64,000 bases of DNA from Aureibacter tunicatorum (GCF_036492635.1 NZ_AP025305.1:806001-870000); one strand, 5' to 3'. Counted from the stretch's first letter, positions 45,594-54,306 are shown. The notes: generated by a model not told the origin, from the letters alone. Numbers and translations: made by a program.

Positions 45594-47165
45594 TTAAGGA
45601 GTCGCTCTGGCGCCGCCTTTTGAAGATGGACTTGATGCTATCAAATGATTGAGAAGCTCTATTTTTATGGAGCTAGCGTCAAGTTTGCTTAATAGTTTGT
45701 CAAGTTTTTCATCCAAAGATTTTTCTTCATCGGAAGGCATGCTTTGCCATGCGCGAAGGTGATTTTGAGCAACTTCAAATTGCAACTGAAACTCTTTTGC
45801 TTGAAGGTCCCAGTAGGCTTCTAAGCTTGGATAATTATCTTCTACTTCAGTAATTGTGAATGTTTTGTGGCCTATAGAGAACATTTTCTCTTCTGGAATA
45901 GCATCCCACGCTTTTTGAATAGCGTCGCTGTGCTTCTTGCATAGTAATTCAAAAAAACCGCCTCTTGAGCCGTTTCGAAATATAAAAGCATAGATCGCCG
46001 CTGATATTTCAGCCATTTCTTGAACTCTTAGTTCCGATAGTTGCAAAACCATGAGATTATAGGAAACTTTAATTGCCAGCTTGAAGTATTCTAGATTTTT
46101 TTTGTCCTCAAAGTCAGGGACATAATCTTCAGGTATAAACCATTCTGGAGAATATTGCTCAATGCTTGGGACTACAGACTCCGAGGATTTGCGATGAAAA
46201 AAATCAGCCCATCTTTTAGGGTGATATTTGCCTGTTCTCTTTTTAATATGCTTGTAATGCTCAAGTTCTTTCTTAAGTTCTTGAGACCCTTGGTCAACTC
46301 TGCTTTTTACAGGTATAAGGTTTCGTTCTTTATGCCATTCCATAAATCTTGACTGAAGTGTGGAAAGGAAGTACTTTTCCATGGCAGGAATATTCGTATA
46401 GTCATCAATGTCGAATAAAACTTTCAAATTTGTGAATTTCATGTCTTCAAATAACAGTTGCAATTCTTCTGTTTTATCAGACATGCCGGGAATGAAAATG
46501 GGAGCATCTTGTTTGCGGCTTTGTTTCAAACGAGCTTTTTCACGATGAATTCTTTTGACTGCCGTTATGATTTCTCTATAAAGCTCTTGGTCGGAAGAGC
46601 TTTCTTCCAATGTGAGCTTGCTCGTTGCTTCAGTTGCTGTGGCTTCAAGCTTATCGGAGACAAGAGGTTCCTCAGCTACCGGAGTGGAAGGAGGACTGTC
46701 TTCGAGTTTTATGTTTAAACCTGAAGCTTTTAGCCAACGATTGATTCTTATCATAGTCTCCAACGGAGGTAGTTCGGAACCTATACAGACAAAATTCCCG
46801 GAAGGCCTAGCTTCTTGAAAATAATACCGTTTGCCATTTAAGCTGGCGGAGTAATGAAATCTGTTAATGGTGAGTGTGACGGAACTTTTTTTATGATCAT
46901 ATTCTACGTCGTCTACGTCGATTGTAAGGTGTGGATAGCAAGCTTTAGGAGGAATAATGATCGCTTTTCGAAGATTTGCTCGTATGAATTTTTGATTAGC
47001 ACCTTGCCTGACTTTCCACCCATCATACCATTCTGGAGCACTGACGGTTTGTTTAATGCATTGTATCGGCAAATGAGGTTGTTCAATCGCGCGAGTAATG
47101 CTCCTAGTTCTATGAGAAGGTGATGAAGAGCTTTTCTTGAATTGTCTTGATTCAGGTTGGAGCAT
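45594..47165 (-). CDS. unrecognised 523-residue protein
   Basis: I do not recognise this protein. Residues 1-40 are Ser/Arg-rich and disordered-looking (RQFKKSSSSPSHRTRSITR), then LPIQCIKQTV, a short 'PIQ' segment resembling the one that ends the leader of many contractile-injection or polymorphic-toxin cargo proteins. A beta-rich part follows (about 55-160), then an acidic linker, a basic helical region (YREIITAVKRIHREKARLKQ), a central globular region with several Trp, and a helical C-terminus. No signal peptide or membrane helix. I used the ATG at 47165; a TTG at 47195 adds ten residues. It converges with the GAF sensor gene, 15 bases apart. Confidence 0.6.
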   Translation of the reverse strand: MLQPESRQFKKSSSSPSHRTRSITRAIEQPHLPIQCIKQTVSAPEWYDGWKVRQGANQKFIRANLRKAIIIPPKACYPHLTIDVDDVEYDHKKSSVTLTINRFHYSASLNGKRYYFQEARPSGNFVCIGSELPPLETMIRINRWLKASGLNIKLEDSPPSTPVAEEPLVSDKLEATATEATSKLTLEESSSDQELYREIITAVKRIHREKARLKQSRKQDAPIFIPGMSDKTEELQLLFEDMKFTNLKVLFDIDDYTNIPAMEKYFLSTLQSRFMEWHKERNLIPVKSRVDQGSQELKKELEHYKHIKKRTGKYHPKRWADFFHRKSSESVVPSIEQYSPEWFIPEDYVPDFEDKKNLEYFKLAIKVSYNLMVLQLSELRVQEMAEISAAIYAFIFRNGSRGGFFELLCKKHSDAIQKAWDAIPEEKMFSIGHKTFTITEVEDNYPSLEAYWDLQAKEFQLQFEVAQNHLRAWQSMPSDEEKSLDEKLDKLLSKLDASSIKIELLNHLIASSPSSKGGARATP

Positions 47166-47242
47166 TTGAAAAGGATTGACCACTGAGTTAAACAAAACCG
47201 ATGACCTTTAAGTTTGCAAACAAAACAAAATCATGAGAGCGT

Positions 47243-47605
47243 ATGTTGGAAGTTACACCGTTTACGGATACAAGAATAATAGGCTTTAAGCTTAATGGAA
47301 AAATTGATAAAAATGGCATAGTAAAGCTTTCAGAATTGTTGGAAAATAAGAAGGGCTATGATGGCTTGCTTATTTTAGGGGAAATAGAAGACATTGGAGG
47401 TTTTGAGGATATTCAGTCTTTTTTGGAATTAGTGGGGGTGAAGATCAAGGCGATTGGAAATGTCAAGAAATATGCTGTAGTGACGGAAAAGAAATGGATA
47501 GACAAGATGGTGGATTTTTTTAGGTCTATGAAGTTGTTGCAGATCGAAATAGAGCATTTTTCTCCCGATGAAAAAGAAAAAGCTTTGAAATGGCTGCTTG
47601 ATTGA
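47243..47605 (+). CDS. SpoIIAA-like (STAS-type) protein
   Basis: A 120-residue protein of the SpoIIAA-like family (lipid-binding STAS relatives): VTPFTDTRIIGFKLNGKIDKNGI, then a central YDGLLILGEIEDIGGF and a C-terminal helix, with EKKWIDKMVDFFRSMKLLQIEIEHF and the final EKEKALKWL typical of these proteins. The STAS phosphorylatable serine of anti-anti-sigma factors is not present, so it is unlikely to work in a partner-switch. Divergent from the unknown gene upstream by about 80 bases. Confidence 0.75.
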   Translation: MLEVTPFTDTRIIGFKLNGKIDKNGIVKLSELLENKKGYDGLLILGEIEDIGGFEDIQSFLELVGVKIKAIGNVKKYAVVTEKKWIDKMVDFFRSMKLLQIEIEHFSPDEKEKALKWLLD

Positions 47606-47725
47606 GGTTCTTTTCTGCAATTCAGGCTTAGGTTTTAATTTTTTATTTTATAGATTTAATCAAATGTAAGCTTGAGGCTTTAGCAAAGACCTTGAGAGTG
47701 TTTTTTGATATAATTAATTTAAGCG

Positions 47726-48295
47726 ATGAAGATTTATACGAAATCGGGAGATAAAGGGAAAACAGGAGTTTATGGAGGTAAGAGAGAGTTCAAGGATTCC
47801 GCTAGAATAGAATGCAATGGTGAAATCGATGAAATGAACTCAACGATAGGCCTGTTGAGAAGCAAGTTAAGCTCTGATCATCCTTGGCAAGACAATTTGT
47901 ATAAGATTCAGAAAGACTTGATGGATATGATGTCACATTTGGCCAGACCGTCTGATTCAAAGATTCCTATTTCTGTACCCAAGCCGATTGATGGAGCGGA
48001 GTTTTGTGAAAAATGGATTGATGAACTGGAGTCGAATATATCGTCTCCCTCGGAATATTTCTTATTGCCTGGAGGAAATGAGATTTCAGCGTTGTGCCAT
48101 GTTTGCAGAACTCAGATTAGAAGAGCGGAAAGAAGGTTGATTACTTTGACGAAGGAAGATCCAGATTGTGTGGAGGATTATATAAGCGCTTATATAAACA
48201 GAATGTCGGATTTGTTTTTTACGCTAAGCAGAGCTGAAATGGATAAAGAAGGAGTGGAAGAGGAAAGATGGAATCTTTTTATCTATAAAAAATAA
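47726..48295 (+). CDS. cob(I)yrinic acid a,c-diamide adenosyltransferase, PduO type
   Basis: A 189-residue ATP:cob(I)alamin adenosyltransferase that attaches the 5'-deoxyadenosyl group to reduced corrinoid. The N-terminal ATP-binding segment is YTKSGDKGKTGVYGG. Following are VECNGEIDEMNS-type residues (IECNGEIDEMNSTIGLL), EYFLLPGG-like and the RTQIRRAERRLITL helix with the conserved arginines. Size and motif order match PduO-type enzymes. No other cobalamin genes are near, which suggests salvage for AdoCbl-dependent enzymes such as methylmalonyl-CoA mutase (inference). Confidence 0.92.
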   Translation: MKIYTKSGDKGKTGVYGGKREFKDSARIECNGEIDEMNSTIGLLRSKLSSDHPWQDNLYKIQKDLMDMMSHLARPSDSKIPISVPKPIDGAEFCEKWIDELESNISSPSEYFLLPGGNEISALCHVCRTQIRRAERRLITLTKEDPDCVEDYISAYINRMSDLFFTLSRAEMDKEGVEEERWNLFIYKK

Positions 48296-48306
48296 TCTGA
48301 AAAGTG

Positions 48307-48338
48307 CTCGAGGGCAGAGAACATTGACACCTCGAGCT
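48307..48338. terminator. bidirectional terminator between the adenosyltransferase and tonB
   Basis: An 8-bp perfect stem GCTCGAGG / CCTCGAGC with a 16-base loop, between two convergent genes. T-runs are weak, so this is a moderate call. Confidence 0.55.
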
Positions 48339-48344
48339 TTCACC

Positions 48345-49061
48345 TTATTTTAGGTCAAATATGATGGGTATAGTCATCTTTACTTTCACTGCTCTGCCAC
48401 TTTGTTTGGCAGCATGCCATTGAGGAGAACTTTTAATAACTCTCAATGCCTCTGCGTCGCAGCTTTCATCGATGCCTTTGAGTACTTTTGCATTGGTTAG
48501 GTTTCCTTGTTTGTCAATGATGAACTCCACGAATACTCTTCCCTCTATTCCTCTGCTTTTAGCAGCTTTAGGGTATTTCAAGTGACGCGAGATATATTTG
48601 TAAAAACCTTTCATTCCGCCTTTTTTGAAAGTAGCCATTTCTTCAGCAAAATATACGTAATCCTCAACCTTTTCATCCGGCAAAGCTTCTATTCCAGTTG
48701 CTGGATCATCTACGTCATCTATTACATCAATATCACCTTTGTCAATATTGTAATCATCTAATAATGAGGAGGCTGCTTCATCCACTACAATGTTTACGTT
48801 GTTGCTTGGCTTAGGCTCAGGCTTTTCCATTTTCATCGGCTCAGGCTTTGGAGGAACAGGACTGTCCATTTTCGTGGGCTGAATAAATAACGTTTCTTCC
48901 ACAGGGTCTTCCATTGTCACTGAGTTGTCAATTCTTGTGTAATATGGAGATTTCCATTCCATTGCGACTAATGACATGCCTAAAGACAGGCATAATCCAA
49001 TGCCAAGAAACATGTTTCTTTTTTCTAATAAATTGTGTTGAGGGTTCTTTTTAAGTTCCAT
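48345..49061 (-). CDS. TonB-type energy transducer
   Basis: A 238-residue protein with one N-terminal helix (about residues 17-33), a Pro-rich periplasmic linker (MDSPVPPKPEPMKMEKPEPKP), an acidic stretch and a C-terminal TonB domain (about 150-238: YISRHLKYPKAAKSRGIEGRVFVEFIIDKQGNL, then SPQWHAAKQSGRAVKVKMTIPIIF). It passes proton-motive force from ExbB/ExbD to outer-membrane transporters such as the SusC-like protein at 23575. exbB/exbD are not adjacent. Bacteroidota carry many such copies, so the specific partner is unknown. Confidence 0.88.
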   Translation of the reverse strand: MELKKNPQHNLLEKRNMFLGIGLCLSLGMSLVAMEWKSPYYTRIDNSVTMEDPVEETLFIQPTKMDSPVPPKPEPMKMEKPEPKPSNNVNIVVDEAASSLLDDYNIDKGDIDVIDDVDDPATGIEALPDEKVEDYVYFAEEMATFKKGGMKGFYKYISRHLKYPKAAKSRGIEGRVFVEFIIDKQGNLTNAKVLKGIDESCDAEALRVIKSSPQWHAAKQSGRAVKVKMTIPIIFDLK

Positions 49062-49290
49062 AGTTTTGATATTTAGTGTATTGTATAGCGCTATTTTGAT
49101 AATTTAGAATCTTTATGAATACATAGCAATGAAAAATTATATTATTTTAAAATAAATTTTTATAAAATAATATTTTGATAGTTTTATCGTTTTAAATAGA
49201 ATAGTTTGATTTGTTTAGGGCTTAGCACATCTGATTTTTGCTAATTATTAGTGTTTTCGTATTTTTAGTTGTTTAAAAACATACTTGATT

Positions 49291-50082
49291 ATGAAAAAAA
49301 TATTTTACTTGATTTGTCTATGGAGTTTTAGCTTTGCGGCATGCACTGAAGATGATGTTGATAATTTGCTCAATCAACTGCTTTCTCCCGCAAGTTTAAG
49401 CGAGGCGGAAATTGTTGATGGCTTGAAAACCGCTTTGGAAGTTGGCGCTGAAAACTCTGTACAGTCATTGTCTGCTCAAGACGGCTTTTTCAAAGACGAG
49501 GCGGTAAAGATTCTTTTGCCGGAAGAAGTATCAACTTTGCTGGAGGCAGCCAATGAGGCAGGCTTGGGAAGTCAGTTGAGCATTGTAGTAGATCCTTTGG
49601 TGGAAAGTTTAAATCGTTCGGCTGAAGACGCAGTGATGGAGGCTGGGCCAATATTCGTACAGGCAATTACAGACATGACTGTTAGCGATGGCTTGGGAAT
49701 ATTGACAGGAGAAGATGATGCTGCTACTCAATATTTGGAGGATAAGACTTATGATAGCTTACAGGTGAAGTTTTCTGATAAAATTAAAACATCTCTTTCA
49801 AAACCGTTATTGGGAGAAAGCTCTTTTAATTCCCTTTGGCCGGCGTTTGTTTCCAAGTACAATGTTGTGGTGGATGCTTATAACTTGACAACTCTATTAA
49901 ATCCATCAAAAGAACCATTGGAAAGAATTGAGCAAAGCGATTTGAGCATGTACGTTACAGGCAAGGCGCTTGACGGCATGTTTTTGAAAATTGCAGATGA
50001 AGAGGGTAAGATAAGAAAAGATCCTTTGGCAAGAGTGGAAGAGATATTGCAAAAGGTATTTGGGACTTTGGATGAGAATTAA
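49291..50082 (+). CDS. DUF4197 domain lipoprotein
   Basis: A 263-residue predicted lipoprotein (MKKIFYLICLWSFSFAAC). The body matches DUF4197: SLSEAEIVDGLKTALEVGAENSV near the start, DEAVKILLPEEV, LNRSAEDAVMEAGPIFVQAITDMTVSDGLGILTG, and the C-terminal DLSMYVTGKALDGMFLKIADEEGKIRKDPLAR. The function of the family is unknown; proteins are all-helical and periplasmic. The ATG at 49291 is preferred to a TTG six bases upstream. Confidence 0.88.
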   Translation: MKKIFYLICLWSFSFAACTEDDVDNLLNQLLSPASLSEAEIVDGLKTALEVGAENSVQSLSAQDGFFKDEAVKILLPEEVSTLLEAANEAGLGSQLSIVVDPLVESLNRSAEDAVMEAGPIFVQAITDMTVSDGLGILTGEDDAATQYLEDKTYDSLQVKFSDKIKTSLSKPLLGESSFNSLWPAFVSKYNVVVDAYNLTTLLNPSKEPLERIEQSDLSMYVTGKALDGMFLKIADEEGKIRKDPLARVEEILQKVFGTLDEN

Positions 50083-50107
50083 GGATTAAGTTCCTTATGC
50101 ATAGATT

Positions 50108-50133
50108 GAAAGCATGCATAAAAGCATGCTTTC
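50108..50133. terminator. bidirectional terminator after the DUF4197 gene
   Basis: A 10-bp perfect stem GAAAGCATGC / GCATGCTTTC with a 6-base loop between convergent genes, followed by a T-rich stretch. Confidence 0.8.
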
Positions 50134-50140
50134 TTTATTT

Positions 50141-50440
50141 TTAGTGAGCAGCTTCTTCAGTAGCAGGAGCTTCCTCTGTAGCTTCAGCTGGAGCAGCTTC
50201 AGCATTTTCTTCAGTAGCAACAACAGCTGTAGAGTCAGTAGCTTCTACTGCAGTTGAATCAGCAACTTCTGCTTCAGGAGCAGCTTCGATAGTAGCTTCT
50301 ACTGTTGGAGTAGTTTCCTCTTTAACTTCAACAGCTTCAGCTGCTGGAGCATCTTGGTTGTTCTCTTGAGACTTTTGCGAGCAAGATGCAGCTGTCATCA
50401 TCATAGCGACAATTGACAATTGTAGTAATACTTTTTTCAT
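50141..50440 (-). CDS. Ala/Glu-rich low-complexity lipoprotein
   Basis: A 99-residue protein: signal with lipobox TAASC (C20), then an acidic low-complexity tail made almost only of Ala, Glu, Thr, Val and Pro in EATDSTAV / EEAPA-type repeats. It has no fold-forming core. The acidic repeat could act as a flexible spacer or a surface-charge element. Codon use is uniform (GCT, GAA, GTA), consistent with expansion of a short repeat. It converges with the DUF4197 gene across a shared terminator. Confidence 0.75.
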   Translation of the reverse strand: MKKVLLQLSIVAMMMTAASCSQKSQENNQDAPAAEAVEVKEETTPTVEATIEAAPEAEVADSTAVEATDSTAVVATEENAEAAPAEATEEAPATEEAAH

Positions 50441-50740
50441 TGTGGTTTTTGTTTTATTAGTTTAATTTGTTTGAAATTAAGTCTAAGGCTCTCGAAAATT
50501 ATTAATTCGATGTAAAAAAATAATGAATAATATTTAATCCTTATTTTTTTTTACAATAAAAAAGAACAAAAACTTTTTTAAAATTTCATTATTCTTCTTT
50601 TGTCTTTGAATTATTATATTTGTAAAATTAAATTGAGAATTTTTTAACTATAATAACAAATGAGTAAAAGGCTAACAAATCTAAAGTATTGCAAGTCTGA
50701 TAAACGCTGAATGCAAAAGCTCGCGATAAAATTGTATTGA
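50441..50740. other. AT-rich intergenic region
   Basis: About 300 bases between the Ala/Glu lipoprotein and the Rdx-like gene. It contains a forward-strand TATATTTG at 50615-50622 that fits the -7 consensus but leads to no convincing gene (only a 16-codon frame at 50660). Promoter of the lipoprotein presumably lies near 50450-50520. Confidence 0.4.
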
Positions 50741-51022
50741 TTATCGATCGATGTGACCAAGATCTTTTTGAGGAGATATAATGTCGCGTATATGTTGTTT
50801 GATTTCCTTGGGCTGTGGAAACCTTTTAGAAACTTTGTATGAAAAAACGATTGCTCCATTGACTTTAATGTCAAAAACACCTCCGGTTTCCTTTTCGGGC
50901 AATAAGCTGATGGATTCAATTTCTTTCTCGAAAGTTTGAAGAAGTTCTTGTTGCATCCATGCGGCTCTAAGCATCCATTTGCATCCTGTGCAATATTTGA
51001 TTTCAATTTTCGCTTTTTTCAT
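50741..51022 (-). CDS. Rdx family (SelT/SelW/SelH-like) thioredoxin-fold protein
   Basis: A 93-residue protein with the redox motif C11-T-G-C14 (IEIKYCTGCKWMLRA), which is the CxxC form of the CxxU motif in mammalian SelW, and the typical PEKETGGVFDIKVNGAIVFSYK strand-turn-strand followed by FPQPKEIKQHIRD. It probably takes part in thiol redox reactions; the target is unknown. A 56-residue membrane protein gene lies 10 bases upstream on the same strand, suggesting co-transcription. Confidence 0.88.
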   Translation of the reverse strand: MKKAKIEIKYCTGCKWMLRAAWMQQELLQTFEKEIESISLLPEKETGGVFDIKVNGAIVFSYKVSKRFPQPKEIKQHIRDIISPQKDLGHIDR

Positions 51023-51032
51023 TTTACGAGGG

Positions 51033-51203
51033 TTAAGAATTAAATTGTTTGGTCCCCAATACGGTGAGGCCTGTGGATATCAGGTAAAGCGGGATAAGTA
51101 TCGCCGGGAAATCCCACTCAAGGTAATGGGTGATTACAAGGTTGAAAATAATAAGTGAGAGAGTTAATAAAAAGCCGGCTTTGATAAAAAAATTTGTCTT
51201 CAT
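51033..51203 (-). CDS. small two-helix membrane protein, 56 residues
   Basis: A short ATG-TAA frame with two hydrophobic helices (about residues 9-26 and 33-50) separated by HYLEWD. It ends 10 bases before the Rdx-like start, so the two probably share a transcript. No named family is recognised. Too short for many gene callers; the clean two-helix composition and operon position support it. Confidence 0.55.
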   Translation of the reverse strand: MKTNFFIKAGFLLTLSLIIFNLVITHYLEWDFPAILIPLYLISTGLTVLGTKQFNS

Positions 51204-51307
51204 GCTCTTTAGCTTTAATAAATGAGAACTAAAATATACTTGTTTTTTTGTTCACTCAAAAGTCAAACCGTACTTCTATTGCAGTAAAAAATTGTTAAAT
51301 TCGTGCC

Positions 51308-53098
51308 ATGGAGAATTTCGTAGTTTCAGCGAGGAAGTACAGACCGACGACTTTTGAAAGCGTAGTGGGGCAACAGCACATTACGACAACGCTTAAGAAT
51401 GCCATTAAAAGCAATCATCTAGCGCAAGCATTTTTGTTTTGCGGGCCAAGAGGAGTGGGCAAGACCACTAATGCTAGAATATTGGCCAAGACGATCAATT
51501 GCACTAATCTAACGGATGATGTTGAGGCGTGCAATCAGTGCGATTCCTGCAAAGCGTTTAATCAAAATGCGTCTTTCAATGTGCATGAGCTGGATGCTGC
51601 CTCCAATAATTCAGTGGACGATATCAGGAATTTGGTTGATCAAGTTCGTTATGCTCCCCAGTCCGGTAAATACAAAGTATATATCATTGACGAGGTTCAT
51701 ATGCTTTCCAATCAAGCATTCAATGCTTTTTTGAAAACTTTGGAAGAACCTCCTGAGTATGCGATCTTCATATTGGCGACAACGGAAAAACACAAAATCA
51801 TTCCAACGATTTTGTCTCGTTGCCAGATTTTTGACTTTAACAGAATCACTGTTAGCGATATCGCGGGCCATTTGGCGAAAATAGCTTTGAAGGAAAATAT
51901 CGAAGCGGAATCTGATGCTTTGCATTTGATAGCACAAAAAGCGGATGGCGCCTTGCGTGATGCTTTGTCGATATTTGATTTGATCGTGACTTTCGCAGGG
52001 TCAAAAATCACTTATCAAGATGTAGTTCAAAATCTCCATATTTTGGATTATGATTACTATTTCAGGCAAACGGACAGCTTGATTAGTGAAAACATTAGCG
52101 AAGCTCTATTGATTTTCAATGAAATATTGCAGAAAGGCTTCGATGGGCATAATTTCCTAAGCGGATTGGCTGAGCATTTTAGAAACTTGCTTGTGACGAA
52201 AGATGCAAAGACGTTGCAACTGATGGATGTTTCCGAAACAGTTAAGCAACGATATTTAAAACAATCAAATGAAGCCTCTATGTCGTTTCTTCTGTCCGGC
52301 TTGAATATCCTTTCTAAATTTGAGCTGAATTATAAGAATACAAAAAATCAGAGATTGCATGTTGAGATATGCTTGATGAAATTGGCTCACTTGAATTCGG
52401 CGATACAATTTGGCGGAAATGCTTCGCCTGTCGAAAAAAAAAAAGTTGAGCCAAGTGTAGAAGCCAAAACGGCGGCTAAGCCAAAAGCTGTGGCAAAAAG
52501 CACGGAGCCATTAAGAGGGAAAACATATTCGCAGACAGGAAATGCTTCATCTCTGTCCCAAACAGTTTCCAGACCTTCCGATAGCTCTTTGAGATCTACG
52601 GCGAAATTACCGAATCTTAATCAGTTAAAAAACAAACGCACTAACCCTTCATCAGAGCAATCTGCTAACTCGGGAGCTGATTCAGGACAAGCTCCTCAGT
52701 ACCAATCAGAGCAAACGCAAAAAGAACAACCTTTGTCTCAAGAAGGGCTTAAGCAGGCTTGGTTGGCTTATTCTCAAGAGCTCGAAAGAAGCAATAATAA
52801 AACATGGCTCAATGTTATGAAGCAACCATTTACTTTAAATGAGACAACTTCGGTATTGACATTGGAATTGGTGAGTACTGTCCAGCTTGATTTTTTTGAA
52901 AGATTCAGAAGCGAACTATTGACCTTTTTGAAGTCAAAATTAAAAAATAGCTCTTTGACTATTCAACCCGTAATATCAGAAAGAAGCCAAGACAACTCCA
53001 GACCATATACACCGCAAGAGAAACTATCGTATCTTCAAGAACATAATAAACATGTAAAAAAATTGCAAACAGCTTTAGGCTTGGATGTTAATTTTTAA
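51308..53098 (+). CDS. dnaX: DNA polymerase III subunit gamma/tau
   Basis: A 596-residue clamp-loader ATPase. Walker A GPRGVGKT (46-53), zinc-binding cysteines C65, C75, C78 and C81 (INC ... CNQCDSC), Walker B IIDEVHML (126-133), FLKTLEEPP and the SRC sensor (LSRCQIFDF). Domain III spans about 245-365. A Ser/Lys/Gln-rich linker (about 380-475) precedes a C-terminal tau-type domain that would contact the polymerase and helicase. No programmed-frameshift heptamer was seen in an obvious place apart from the A-run near 52435 (AAAAAAAAAA), which could give a shorter gamma form. Confidence 0.95.
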   Translation: MENFVVSARKYRPTTFESVVGQQHITTTLKNAIKSNHLAQAFLFCGPRGVGKTTNARILAKTINCTNLTDDVEACNQCDSCKAFNQNASFNVHELDAASNNSVDDIRNLVDQVRYAPQSGKYKVYIIDEVHMLSNQAFNAFLKTLEEPPEYAIFILATTEKHKIIPTILSRCQIFDFNRITVSDIAGHLAKIALKENIEAESDALHLIAQKADGALRDALSIFDLIVTFAGSKITYQDVVQNLHILDYDYYFRQTDSLISENISEALLIFNEILQKGFDGHNFLSGLAEHFRNLLVTKDAKTLQLMDVSETVKQRYLKQSNEASMSFLLSGLNILSKFELNYKNTKNQRLHVEICLMKLAHLNSAIQFGGNASPVEKKKVEPSVEAKTAAKPKAVAKSTEPLRGKTYSQTGNASSLSQTVSRPSDSSLRSTAKLPNLNQLKNKRTNPSSEQSANSGADSGQAPQYQSEQTQKEQPLSQEGLKQAWLAYSQELERSNNKTWLNVMKQPFTLNETTSVLTLELVSTVQLDFFERFRSELLTFLKSKLKNSSLTIQPVISERSQDNSRPYTPQEKLSYLQEHNKHVKKLQTALGLDVNF

Positions 53099-53172
53099 CA
53101 ATATATTAATATTTAATATTCGTTTTTTTGGAAAATAGGTATTAATATACGCTTTTACATAAATAGACGCCT

Positions 53173-53802
53173 ATGTCCATTTTTCCAGAACTGTTTGTAA
53201 GCATCAGAAGATTTTTAGACAGTTTTTATTTGATTGACAACCAAAGAAGGGCGAGTTTAGATGATATTGTGGACAAGTTGTTAATCAAAAGCTTGAATCT
53301 TACTTATGATTTGCATGTGAATTTTTTGTGCAACCATAATGCCAAGAGAAGTATTTACGCTCATGTATGGGCTTATACTGCTAAAGTGTTTTTTGGCATA
53401 GATAAAGTTAGTATTTGGTCTTCGGGGATTGACCCATCCAAGGTCAAACATTCGACAGCTATAAGCATTGCCGACAAAGGTTTTGATGTGGATGTGTTGG
53501 ATGAAGATACCGGGGTTTACTCTGTCGTCTTAGGCGAGCATTTGCCTAATTTGACCATTTTTTCTAAAAAGTGCGACTTGAACGAATGGCAGGAGGAAGA
53601 CTCTTGCACATGCGTAATCGTTAATTGCCTTGATTCTTGGGAGTATTTTCAACAAAATCCAATACCTTGCGATCAAATGCTCTATGCCAAACAGCAGGGT
53701 GTTGATATGCTGGACTTGATTGGCATAGAGGTTTTTTATATTTTTTCTGAATTGAATAGAAAAAAGCAGGGGATGCAAAGCCGGAAATTAGCTTTGGTCT
53801 GA
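53173..53802 (+). CDS. low-molecular-weight phosphatase / ArsC-like protein
   Basis: A 209-residue protein with a helical N-terminal extension of about 45 residues, then a low-molecular-weight phosphotyrosine phosphatase fold. The P-loop C53-x5-R59-S is present as FLCNHNAKRS, and SIWSSGIDPSKV fits the following strand. Related Bacteroidota proteins usually read ICTHNSRRS here. Arsenate reductase or protein phosphatase activity are both possible; the general-acid Asp is not certain. It overlaps the reverse-strand GmhB-like gene by 15 bases at the 3' end. Confidence 0.75.
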   Translation: MSIFPELFVSIRRFLDSFYLIDNQRRASLDDIVDKLLIKSLNLTYDLHVNFLCNHNAKRSIYAHVWAYTAKVFFGIDKVSIWSSGIDPSKVKHSTAISIADKGFDVDVLDEDTGVYSVVLGEHLPNLTIFSKKCDLNEWQEEDSCTCVIVNCLDSWEYFQQNPIPCDQMLYAKQQGVDMLDLIGIEVFYIFSELNRKKQGMQSRKLALV

Positions 53803-54306
53803 GTTTAGAATAATTTCTGCAGCCTCAGGCAAAGTTGAACAAATGGCAGTTGCTAAACTTTCGTCATTCAAGTCGGATATTAAAATACCTTGGATTCCCA
53901 ATTTGTTGGCTGGAACGATATCTCTTTCTTTGTCCCCAATCATCCAAGATTGAGCAGGATCTATGTTGAACTTTGCGATGGCTTTTTCGAACATCAATGA
54001 GTCTGGTTTGCGAGTCAATGATTCGGTCTGTAGAGGATGATAAGGCGAGTAATACAATGCGTCAATTTGATTTCCCGTTTCGCTTTGCAGTTTTTGATGG
54101 CACTTTAATACATCTTCTTTTTCGTACAGGCCCTTTGCAATGCCAGCTTGATTGGTGATGACAATCAAGAGAAACCCGGCGGCTTTGAGCTTATTTAGAG
54201 ATTCGGCAACTCCTATCTCAACTACAAAGTCGGATGTTTTATAAGTATATTCTCCTCTTTCAACATTCAAAACACCGTCTCTATCTAAAAACACACACTT
54301 GTTCAT
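53788..54306 (-). CDS. HAD-IIIA family phosphatase, GmhB-like
   Basis: A 172-residue HAD phosphatase. Nucleophile and acid D8 and D10 (VFLDRDGVLN), motif II VITNQAGIAKG, and motif IV SWMIGDKERDI with KPDSLMFEKA before it. It matches D-glycero-D-manno-heptose-1,7-bisphosphate 7-phosphatase and histidinol-phosphatase-type HADs. The zinc-loop cysteines typical of GmhB are absent: the loop reads YYSPYHPLQTESLTRKPDS. The substrate is therefore open; a sugar bisphosphate for LPS is plausible. It converges with the phosphatase-like gene and has no partner on its strand. Confidence 0.82.
   Translation of the reverse strand: MNKCVFLDRDGVLNVERGEYTYKTSDFVVEIGVAESLNKLKAAGFLLIVITNQAGIAKGLYEKEDVLKCHQKLQSETGNQIDALYYSPYHPLQTESLTRKPDSLMFEKAIAKFNIDPAQSWMIGDKERDIVPANKLGIQGILISDLNDESLATAICSTLPEAAEIILNSDQS

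Noticed and set aside
50615-50622. Forward-strand TATATTTG matching the -7 consensus
   Set aside because: It leads only to a 16-codon frame and a region overlapped by a reverse-strand gene; no transcript is otherwise suggested. In AT-rich DNA such a match is not rare.
50644-51006. A 120-codon reverse-strand frame overlapping the Rdx-like gene
   Set aside because: It is in a different frame from the Rdx protein, which has a clear CxxC thioredoxin-like motif; the alternative has none.
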